Shown here: piece by piece, positions 55,022-64,000 of the stretch
Position numbering within the stretch: the stretch's first letter is position 1
How the letters are laid out: every line of letters begins with the position of its first letter
Notes under the pieces: generated by a model
Told to the model about the DNA's origin: nothing
The model's database searches: none
The model's input: the letters and a program-made list of their open reading frames with translations, nothing else
Position numbers and translations under genes: made by a program
NCBI GenBank assembly: GCA_014529385.2
Contig: CM043946.1
Coordinates: forward strand, 14,959,077-15,023,076
Direction: 5' to 3'
Length of the DNA: 64,000 bases
Source: Adiantum capillus-veneris
Lineage: Eukaryota > Streptophyta > Polypodiopsida > Polypodiales > Pteridaceae

Positions 55022-55802
55022 TCAATGATTTCGTGTTGGCAAGTACACACCAAGGACATAATTTGTCTCAGAATCACTATACTGATTTACAATTGTGTTG
55101 TATGTATAGACTCTCTTATCTCTTGCATACAACCATCCTACCAACCATGGAATTATGGTTCTTTGCAAGAAGTTTTGAAGTTGCTCGGAATTTTGCCTCC
55201 ACATCTTTGGAAATATAAGATATGTCCCTGGCATGTTCCACATCACCCTATATGGAGTGTCATCAAAAATTAAGGTATTGTTTGCATCCAAATCCTCAAA
55301 TATCTTCCAAATATCACTCAAATTTTTGTGATAAACCCTTGTAAATCCTAACATGATATTTGGATTTTGGCAATTTTTGTTACTCTTAAACACCTTGAAC
55401 TTGGTATACTCCTCAGGAAAACATTTTTGTGTGATGCGTTGCACCCTTGTTAAGTTATAGCAACTCCATATCCATAGCTCAAAGTAATCAGCACAAAAAT
55501 CCAAAAAACTTTGTGCGTCTGGTCGCACCACATGATAAACTTCATCTTTATCCTCCACAAGTCGCATGTGTTGAGCCCAAGATGGCATAGAATCTCCATG
55601 TTTCATTTCAATTGTCTTGAGAAGTAACCCCTCTATATCCAATATAAGTACTCTTTTGATGTCCTTAAAAGCAAGTGGTAGGTGATAAGGAGGTGATTCA
55701 TTCCTTGGACAAGGTCTTGGAGGAGGTTGGATGGGTAATTCAATAGTTTTCTTCAATTTATGCCAGCATATAGTCAATCCATTTTTCTGTAATGGTTCTG
55801 AA
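55022..55802 (-). CDS. FCP/NIF-like HAD-superfamily protein, 3' exon (partial)
   Basis: Open on the - strand from a splice acceptor (TTTAATTTCAG at about 55803) to a stop at 55022, about 260 residues without a start codon, so at least one upstream exon is missing or lies beyond E4. Motif I is LILDIEGLLLKT (DxE instead of the DxD of active FCP phosphatases). Motif II is ELWIWSCYNL, a lysine lies in FKVFKSNKN, and motif IV is NTLIFDDTPYR. This matches plant members of the FCP1/NIF family, some of which lack the second Asp, so catalysis is doubtful. It is the only likely host gene in the window. Confidence 0.8.
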
Positions 55803-55949
55803 ATTAAAGAACAAGAACACTTAATGCAAACACAACAATAAACATGAGTTTCACATTGTCTACCCTAAGGTTTTATTAGATACCAAAATCCATCTATGAT
55901 CTACTCATTAATAGAAAGAAAGTCAAATTAAAATCCTGACTCTTTTTTA

Positions 55950-56829
55950 TGCTACACTCTCTCTTAGTCTCAATACCATGGAGTTCAACTAGACTTAAGT
56001 CAACTAATAACTACTACTTGTTGTTAAAGGTATGCTTGAAGTGCATAAGGCTGAACCAATGCTCTAGTGTAGAATGGGTATTTAGGTCTCAAGGTCTACC
56101 ACTTATCCAAGCAAAGATCCATTTAGATATGGAAACCCAATTTTTCTTAATATAATGATATAGAGTGGACAAGTGGTGAATCCTGAGACCAAACCACTCA
56201 TGCTACTAGGGATAATAGGTTGGACAAGTGGTGGACCTTGAATGTAAACCCCCCATGTACAAAGTATCAGGGGTTTTGGGTATTTCAATCGACTCTAGCA
56301 TCTTCGAGACATGGTGGAGCTTACTTCTCTCCATGTTTCAATGGAGTCTATCTTGGATAAATGGTGGAGCATCATTCTCTCCATGTTTCAATGGATCCTA
56401 GCTTGGACAAGTGGGAGACGTTTGTTTCTCTCTATGTTTGAACAGATTTAGCTTGGACAAGTGGTGGACCCTGGAACAAAATCCCCATGTAAAACATATC
56501 ATGGACATTACAAGTGGTGAGAAAAAATACCATTAAATAATATAACCTTATAGGTTGGACAAGTGGTGGACCTTAACACCGAATTATTATTAATATAATG
56601 ACATGGAGTGGACAAGTGGTGAATCTTGCGACCAAACCTACTAGGAAAAGTAGGTTGGACAAGTGGTGGACCTTGAATGAAAACCCCCCATGTACAAAAT
56701 ATCACTCATGCTATTAGGAATAATTTGGTATTAAGGTCCATGTTTCAATGGAGCCTAGCTTGGAACCTTGGAACAAAACCCCCATGTAAAGCATCTCATG
56801 GGCATTACAAGTGGTGAGAAAAAATACCA
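55950..56829. repeat. minisatellite-like region continued
   Basis: Same GGACAAGTGGTGGA and CTCCATGTTTCAATGGA units as 52692-55021. Ends at the E4 insertion point. Confidence 0.75.
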
Positions 56830-56997
56830 TAACACCGGGGACCGAATGGCGTGCCTCGAGCCTGTCATGGTAAAGCAAACAGGGGGCACCATCTAGCTTC
56901 AGCGGCTACGACGCAAACAACACACCACCATAACAAAGTTTTCATCCAAGAGAGATGGATGCTTGGGAGTAATGATGAAGAGGAAAGGGAATGAGAT

Positions 56998-56999
<2 letters not shown>

Positions 57000-57046
<47 letters not shown>
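57000..57046. repeat. GA microsatellite in E4 LTR
   Basis: A (GA)n run of about 47 bp. E1 LTRs have a shorter GA-rich run. Confidence 0.95.
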
Positions 57047-57049
<3 letters not shown>

Positions 57050-57520
57050 AGGGAGGGGGTATAGCGGCTTAGTACTTAGGCACCACAAAAGGATGGCGAA
57101 TCCGCACACCCTTCACACATACACAAGCTCACTCCAAAACACAAGACTAGGTGGCCATTCCGCACACCTCATATGGGCAAAACATTGCAAGAAAACATAC
57201 TCACAAAACCTCAAGCTTTATTTAGAGAAGTAGGCGATGAAATGGGGAGCATAGGGTAGGGGAATGAGAAGGGAGAGAGTGGTAGAGCACATGACGGATA
57301 GGTGGGAGTTGATGGCGAAGACTCGCACGAGGATTATGGACATCATCCTTCATTTAGTTGCCCTTCATCTTCCATAGCCAAGGTTGTAGAGGTCATGCTC
57401 AAGAAAAGCATGGTGATTGCGGTGATGGTGGTGGTGTGGGTGTGTGTGTGTGCACTAGGCACACACAGTGCATAGTGTGTTCTTTGGTGATGTTGTGTGT
57501 TTTTGTGTGATGGTGACCCC

Positions 57521-57530
57521 TCTTTATATA
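57521..57530 (-). promoter_or_regulatory. E4 LTR TATA box
   Basis: TATATAAAGA on the - strand, about 818 bp into the LTR, similar in position to the E1 site. Confidence 0.55.
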
Positions 57531-58375
57531 GGGGAGGAGGGGGGGGAGAAATTCTAGAATTTAGAAATGAAGAAATCATTATCTACATAGGCCATGTGAC
57601 TGTGGGCCCCACTTGTCTGGCTGTGTGTATATGTGCCAGAACAGCAGTCTCATGAGAGAGAGACTAAGAGAGAGATGGGTTGATGAAAAAAAGTGAGAGG
57701 TGACATAGAGAATAAAGTAATTACAAGAGGGGAGAGAGAGGAGTGTGCTCAGAGGTGAATCTGTGTGCAGATGTGTGTGAACACAAGAAAAATCAGGTAA
57801 CCATCGAGTGGGGATGGGTCTGTGGGCACCTTTTTTTAGTGAAACTGAGTGTGTGTGAGTGTGGGGGAGGTTATTTAGCTACAAGACAAGAGACATGGAG
57901 CCGGTATTTCGGTCATGGGATATGATAGGAGAGAGAAAGGGGGGGTGGGGTATACTATTTTGGAAGATAGGGTAAGTTGCATGTGAGTTAGGGTGCATTA
58001 TTGGTGAGTTAGAATGCATTATTGGTGAGAGATGGGGTAGCTTGAGGGGAGAGAGAAAGGAGAAAGGACAAGGGGAAGAGAGAGGGGGTTGACCTTTTGA
58101 GTGGAGGAGAGGAAAAGGGACACACGGCGGGGCAACAGTGAAGAAAAAGGAGGCAAGGTGGGGATGGGCTGCCCCGCAGGCATGAGGTGGCCTATTTTAC
58201 CTTTCTCATATATTTACATAATCATACTTTATTTTTTCCTTACTTTTTCCAATGTCTTTTATCACTCCCTCCCTAAGAGGGGGTTTTCATGGGGTGGGGA
58301 CGAGAGAAGAGGGGTATGGGAGCTTGGCTTGTGAAAAGCCCGCATCATTAGCCCTCCCCTTTTGGCTAGAGGCAT

Positions 58376-61300
58376 TCATGTCTCTAGCTCACCTGTTTGA
58401 TTATTATCGTCGGAGGTGGCGGCTGATGGTGTGTCCTCATCTGGAATGTCAATAGGTGGAGCCTGGTCAAATTGAAGAAAATAAGGTTTAAGTCGCCAAC
58501 CATTTACCCTGGTTTTATGAATTTTTCCATCAGCCTCCATAAGCTGGTAGCTTCCATTGGCATACTTTTTCCTGACGATGAAAGGACCTTCCCATCGGAG
58601 TAGGAGTTTCTTATCCTTGCGCGTGTCAAAGCGATTGTCGGAGCGGAGCACCAACATTCCTTTCTTCAATTCTTTTTTCCGGAGATGCTCGTTAAATCTA
58701 AGCCGTCTATGCTCTGCTTGTGCTGCATAATAATTTATTGCTTCTTCTCTGTCCAGCTACAGTCTTTCCAAGTTGATGATGTGATCTCTCAAATGCATGT
58801 TGGGCTGTTGAAGCTGGCTTGCCATTACTCTGAGACTTTGTAGTTGCACTTCAATGGGCAAGATTGCTTCCTTACCAAATACTAGATGATACGGTGTGAA
58901 TCCCAAGGATGTACGAAATGAAGTTCTGTAGGCCCATAAAGCTAGTAGTAGATACTTATCCCAGTGTCCAGGATGATTGTTTACCTGCTTGGTACTAATT
59001 TTAGAAACCATTCCATTTACCTTTTCAACTAGGCCATTACCTTGAGGGTAATATGGTGAAGAGTGCCTCCTTGTAATGCCCAGTTTCTGCATTAATTCTC
59101 CTACCAAGTCTGCTCTGAAACCTGGCCCTCTATCAGAGATGATCTCTAAAGGTGTGCCAAACCTACAGCATATGTGCTCGTAGATAAATTTAGCTACCTC
59201 TACCGCTGTGATTCTAGTGGTGGCTGTAGCCTCGGCCCATCTAGTCACGTAGTCGACCCCCATGATAATGTAGAATTTTCCTGAGTTGGCCCTAGGTAAT
59301 GGCCCAATGGCATCGATACCCCATTTTTCAAATGGGCCATATGAGAGAATAGGTGTCTGTGGCTCAGGCATAAGTGACCTAGTGCTGGCCTTTTGACACA
59401 ACTTACATGTTTTGCACCAGTGGTGTACATCACGGTTGAGGCTAGGCCATATGAAGCCTGCCTGCAAGATTTTCCTACTTGTTATGTCTAGGGAAAAGTG
59501 ACCACCACAAACCCCGTTGTGACAGCTAGCAATTACTCCCGTGATTTCCTGAGAGAGAGGGACCTTCTTGAGTATTTGGTCCTTACCCTTATAGTACAAA
59601 CCGTCATTCATGAGTCGATACCTTGTGGCCTTCCGAGTCAGCCATTGCTTCTGTCCCTTTGTTAAATCTGATGGGCATTCCGTTGTTTCCAAAAAATGCA
59701 TGATGTCAGGCAAGGCATCACTTCCTTGAAATAGAGGGATCTTTATTTTTATTGCTCCAACCACCACTTCCTGTAGTCTTTCACTTGCTAGGGCATCTGC
59801 TTCTTGGTTTTGAGCCCTTGGGATATGGTGTATTTGAACTTCTTCAAACTTACCCAACAAGGTTTTTACACCACTTAAGTGAGTCCTTAAACTAGGATTC
59901 TTGCATGTCCATGCTCCATTTACTTGCCTTACCAGAAGTAGAGCATCCCCAAATACATTAAGGCGTTGTACACCTTGCGAGACGCACCATTGTAGACCCT
60001 TGGTTAGTGATGCATACTCAGCTTCATTGTTAGAATGTGAATCTAACAATTGGCCCAATGAACATACCTTTGTCCCTTTGTCATCAAAGACCACTATGCC
60101 TGCAGCTGCTTTGTCGGACTCTCGCTTGTAGGCTCCATCAAAGTAGAGAGAGTATGCTCCTTCCACCATCGGTGGTACTAGAGGTAATCGGACTTCTCCT
60201 TCCTTAGATTGCTTCTCCTTCCTTTCAAAGACTTGGTAGGTCATGAGTCCCCCCAAACTTGCCCTTGTCGTGCTTTCTACCTGTATCGTGTAGTCAAACT
60301 CTTGCAGACGAACTAGCCATTTAGTAATTCTAGCAGACACATCCATGTGTTGTACAACATAGGGAAATACTTCATCCGTGGTTAGAATCACAAATTGCTT
60401 AGGCAGCAAATATGACCTAAACTTTGTAGTTGCAAATCTAAGAGCTAGGACTAAGTGCTCCACATGGGTGAAACCTTTCTCTCCTACTGTCATCATTCGA
60501 CTAGAGAAGTAGATTAGCTTCATGAAAGATGTCATCGTATCCTTTTGGAGTAGCACAGCCCCCAATGAGTCATCACCAACACTTGAGGTGACATAGAATT
60601 TTTCATCCCACTTAGGTGGTGAGATAGTTGGCAGAGTGGCTAAGACCTCCTTTACCTTGTTGTAGTGATGTTCGCTTTCTTCGTCCCAAGTGAAAGTTGA
60701 TCTTTGAGTGAGTTGTTGCAGTGGTAGAACAAGTTGTGATAGTAGATGTATGAATCTACTTAAGTACCTCACCTTCTGTACAAAAGAGACCAGTTGACGT
60801 GCGGTCGTTGGTGAAGGTAGGGCTATGAGTGCGGAGACCTTACTTGGGTCGGTGTTGATACCTTTTGCTGAAATTTCATGGCCTAGTAGAATGACTTTAC
60901 TCTCCCCAATGTGGCATTTATCCACATTTAATTGCCCACCTAGGCTCTGCAACCTGGCCAAACCTTCAGTTACCTTTTCTAAATGTGAAATACGGGAGCT
61001 ATATATACAAAAATCATCAATGAACACTCTTATGGATGTTCCAAAGAACGGTTGAAAAACATATGTGACATATCTTTGGAATGTGGCAGGTGCATTTGTG
61101 AGACCAAATGGCATAACCCTGTATGCAAAACAACCCCATGGCGTGATAAAAGTGGTTTTTAGCTGATCTTCCAAGGCTATGCGTATTTGAAAGTATCCAG
61201 AATAACCATCACAGACGGTATAGCATTCAAAACCCGCTACTTCATTTAGAATTTCATCCAAGAAAGGGAGAGGAAAGTGGTCTCTCTTTGTAGCTGCATT

Positions 61301-62801
61301 TAGTGGTTTATAGTCAACACAGACCCTCCACTTACCATTCTTTTTAGGCGTCACCACTACGGGTGATACCCATTCTGATTTTTCTACAGGATAGATGAAT
61401 CCCGCCTCCAGCAGTTTCCTTACCTCGGCCAAGAGTGCCTTTTCTTGTATGACCCCCAATCGTTGTAGCTTTTGCACAACTGGTTTTACCCCTTCCTTCA
61501 GCTTAATATGATGTTCCACCACTGTAATGCCTGTGATTCTTTCATAGTTTTCAATGAACAGGTTAGGAAATCCCATCGACATTTGCAAAAAACTATCTTT
61601 CTCCTCAAGTGTTAATTCCGTAGACAACATACCCTTCAACCTACTTCCTCCTAGGCCAGGTTATTTTCTCTCCTCTTCATTGGGTTTCCCTTTTGGTGAT
61701 GGATCACCAGTTGTGCTTACCCTTTGTGGATCCTTCATAATGATACCCATCACATCAATGGAACTGTCACTTTCGTCATTGGATGTGGTCTCCTCCTCAG
61801 AACTGGAAGATTCGCTAGTGGTTTCATTTGCCGATGTTTCCAGATTCATTTGCTTCTGCTTGCCAATCCTCATGTCGTACGTACTAGATTGTCTCCCCTT
61901 TCTTACCGGTCATGCGTAGAAGGCCAGTACCCCAGTCCTATTTTGCCTTCATGGCCATCAACCATGGCCTTCCCAAAATTAGTGGATAGCCCTCCCCCTT
62001 AGTAGGCATTACAAAAACATCTACCTCTACCTCAGTGTTGAAAGCTTTGATTTTCACGGCACTTACCACACCCACACACTTTACTTTTGCGTTGTTTGCC
62101 ATCTTTGCCTTGCATGGAGAAGGCCTGTCAACCTCGAGCCCTAATCGAAGCATCATAGCTTCGCTCATTACACAGATTTGTGCACCTCCATCAATGTAGG
62201 TGTTTCCAACCCTCTTTCCTTTTATGTTTACGTCGTCAATTGGAAGGATGTCATCCATGTTGCATCCCGAAATTGCTCCGGCTACCTTTGTTTTGGAGCG
62301 TCTTGTACTTACCATTTTAGACCATTGTTGCCTTACTTTTGGTGCAAGATGTAGCAGCTGTGGCCATGTAATCTTCGGTCCTTGCTCTGGCACATCCAAT
62401 GTTAGATCATAGGGCTTAGAACTTTCCCCTAGCTGGAAGTCGGTGATGCCCAATTTCCGCCGTGGCCTGGATGGCCTCTTGCTAGTTTCTCCTCTCATGC
62501 TTCTCTCATCATCTGATTGTGTAGCTTTCTCCCTCCTAGCTCTTTTCACAGTCATGGCTTCAAGTGGTTCTAAAAAGGTTACCTTCTCCTTACCCTTGTC
62601 CCTCTCCTTTGCTCTAGGTGGATCCACTACTATGGCTTTTCCTTTCTCTTCTAGCCTTATGATGTTTACAGGGCGATCAGGTGATGGGCCTGGTGGAAGA
62701 GGTGGGATGGATGCTTGTAGTGGTGTCTGGGGTGGACGTAGAATTTGTGTTGGTGGGGGTGGTGCACGGGGTGGGGGTGTTCTTTCTCTAGGGGGTGACA
62801 A
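58376..62801 (-). pseudogene. pol: E4 pol: protease, reverse transcriptase, two RNase H domains, integrase
   Basis: On the - strand a proline-rich linker (from 62801) leads to protease YIDGGAQICVM near 62190. A frame change near 61900 and a TAA at 61661 follow. Then comes a 960-codon frame (61639-58757) with reverse transcriptase (KNGKWRVCVDYKPLN, MPFGLTNAPATFQR, VFIDDF), RNase H, second RNase H (LYFDGAYKRESDKAAAG, NNEAEYASL) and integrase (WCKTCKLC; DAIGPL; DRGPGF; NGLVEK). A TAG at 58757 interrupts LERL(stop)LD, and the C-terminal domain resumes to 58376. It is the best-preserved pol here, with three or four lesions. Confidence 0.92.
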
Positions 62802-62834
62802 TTGGTTCCTCCTACCTCCTCTATTATAGTTTTG

Positions 62835-63635
62835 TCATGGTTTGGGACAGTAGTACATACCGTGACCGTCTTCTCCGCAGTTGTAGCAATGATACTCCCT
62901 GTTTTGTCGTCCTGCTCTTCCAGGGTCTTGATCTCTTTCTTGACTCCTCCCTTGTTGTATTAAGTGGACAGACAAATTCTGCAGTTGGTCAGTAATATGG
63001 GCCAACATATCTTGTTGGTCATCTCTTACCCCAAGAGCCGGTGGTGGTGGTGGAATGGTGGTTGTCGTATTTGTTGGTCGACGCGATGTTCTTGATTCTG
63101 TTGACTCGGTTTCTTTGGCTTTCATTCGCAGCTTCTTGTCTTTAAGGCGAGCAATCTCAACGGCTAACTCGTACGTAGCCGGGAATCTACCTTTCACCTT
63201 CTCCTTGAGAAGCGGCCATAAGCCATGCGTGAACCGATCTTTTTTTAGGAAATCGGGTCCAGCTTCCCCCCTAGCCAGTGACTCAACCCACCATTCCCAC
63301 AAATCCACAAATTTGGACTCATAGGTGGCATATTCTAAAAGACCCTCCTGCTTCAAGTCTCTCAACTTGTCCCACAACTTTTCTGAAGTGGTACCTCCCC
63401 CAAAGCACCTCTTAAAAGCGGTTTTTAAGGGTTCCCAGTCATCCTTGGTTGCTTGTGGAAGTGCATTGTACCATGATCTAGCTTCTAGCTTGATGAGATG
63501 CTTAAAGATTCTAACCCGGGATTCATCCGTATCTTTGTTGCTCACTACACATGCTACTTCAAAGTCATCTAGGAAGTCTGTTACCAAATCCTCCCCCTTC
63601 TTTCCTTTAAATGTTGGAAATGCTACACTTGCCAT
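62835..63635 (-). pseudogene. gag: E4 gag
   Basis: The start is ATG 63635 (MASVAFPTFKGKKGEDL). The capsid region includes WYNALPQATKDDWEPLKTAF and GGGTTSEKLWDKLRDLKQ, and unlike E1 the frame continues through LLKEKVKGRFPATYE. The zinc knuckle CYNCGEDGHGMYYC is near 62880. It ends at a TGA at 62835-62837 where the linker to pol continues (CPKP then Q-N-Y-N), perhaps a CGA to TGA change or the real gag stop. Confidence 0.88.
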
Positions 63636-63718
63636 GATTACTGAGAGAGAGCTAGAAAGACACACTGCTTAACTTGCAAAAGTTTTTTTCTTCTTTACAA
63701 GGAGGCGTGTATACCCTC

Positions 63719-63937
63719 TTATACTCGGACATAGATTAAAACTTCAAACGGTACATTGCCTTGTACCAAAGGTAAGACAAATGGTTGATCTGATGCCAGA
63801 ACCTCAAAAAATTGCTCCCCACCCAGCATGGTGTCAATGACGTGCTGGTAGTGAGCCTTCAAATCCAGTATTACCTTGATTGAGCGTACACGTGTTGGTA
63901 TGTGTGATCTGTCCTGAGGTAGGTTGTACTGATTCAT
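63719..63937 (-). CDS. conserved leader small protein upstream of E4 gag
   Basis: 72 residues starting MNQYNLPQDRSHI and ending 84 nt before gag. The core RSIKVILDLKAHYQHVIDTM, then S.QPFVLPLV and FEVLIYV, aligns with the leader ORFs of E1 and E2. It is the most divergent of the four. Role unknown. Confidence 0.6.
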   Translation of the reverse strand: MNQYNLPQDRSHIPTRVRSIKVILDLKAHYQHVIDTMLGGEQFFEVLASDQPFVLPLVQGNVPFEVLIYVRV

Positions 63938-64000
63938 GTGAAGCTTAGAGGTGCTTAGTCACTGCCCAAACTCGTGGGAGAGGGTGGTGTTCTTTCCTGA

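Larger units (their letters stand above)
56830..58347 (-). repeat. E4 3' LTR
   Basis: About 1518 bp. It contains a GA microsatellite (57000-57046) and on the - strand a TATA box at 57530-57521. The first bases on the + strand are TAACACC rather than TG, so the edge is approximate (TG to TA change possible). Confidence 0.75.
56830..64000 (-). mobile_element. E4: Ty3/gypsy Tat-type LTR retrotransposon, 5' end outside window
   Basis: The left boundary is where the local repeat GAGAAAAAATACCA breaks off (compare 56520). The 3' LTR spans about 56830-58347 and ends GCATCA like E1. Then come the polypurine tract, integrase, two RNase H domains, reverse transcriptase, protease and gag, all on the - strand, and a leader ORF. 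The 5' LTR and primer site lie past 64000. Pol is clearly related to E1 pol, but the LTRs do not match. Confidence 0.9.

Noticed and set aside
57343-58334. ORFs in the E4 LTR
   Set aside because: Short, low-complexity and without relation to the conserved leader family.
62443-62829. + strand ORF opposite the E4 proline-rich linker
   Set aside because: Antisense of the pol linker; serine/glycine-rich only because the sense frame is proline-rich.

Overview
The window looks like a transposon-dense stretch of a land-plant nuclear genome with a large, repeat-rich chromosome. Supporting this are CACTA (En/Spm) elements whose ends start CACTACAAGAGG and which carry TNP2-type transposases with DUF4218 and DUF4216 regions, Ty3/gypsy elements of the plant Tat type with two RNase H domains, and a copia-like element primed by initiator tRNA-Met. 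The species cannot be read from the sequence; a fern or another large-genome plant is only a guess. I found no rRNA, tRNA, CRISPR array or organelle block. Only one probable host gene piece is visible, an FCP/NIF-like HAD protein at 55022-55802. Layout: (1) 1-15472 is CACTA copy A (+), split at 2460/12386 by a complete Tat retrotransposon E1 (-, 2461-12380, 1514-bp LTRs, target duplication CCTAC). (2) 15473-17870 is intervening sequence. (3) 17871 to about 36797 is CACTA copy B (-), split by a short-LTR, non-coding copia-like element (19280-22195, target duplication GACGG) and by Ty3/gypsy element E2 (+, 26553-36603). Copies A and B are inverted paralogues, so each shows the empty site for insertions in the other. 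(4) 36798-39214 holds gene and repeat fragments. (5) 39215-52691 is E3, a degenerate and truncated relative of E2. Its LTR is interrupted by a 9.55-kb terminal-inverted-repeat (TIR) DNA element at 39646-49196. (6) 52692-56829 is a minisatellite-like region around the HAD gene. (7) From 56830 to the window end is Tat element E4 (-), which runs off the edge. The most unusual object is the 9.55-kb DNA element. It has four gene units: two spliced genes of unknown function on the + strand (one ending in a region that looks ubiquitin-like), and on the - strand a multi-exon transposase-like gene followed 141 nt later by a gene for a divergent histone H3. The H3 gene has its own TATA-like box. Its reading frame starts as M-A-(stop)-T-K-Q-T-A-R, the H3 tail with the arginine codon turned into TGA, and ends in a full H3 histone fold after a spacer of about 195 residues. 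The second unusual object is a roughly 55-residue conserved small protein encoded just upstream of gag in three divergent Ty3/gypsy elements (E1, E2, E4). In E2 it is duplicated and lies inside the LTR. Most TE genes here carry nonsense mutations or frameshifts, so the window is mainly a graveyard with a few recent insertions.
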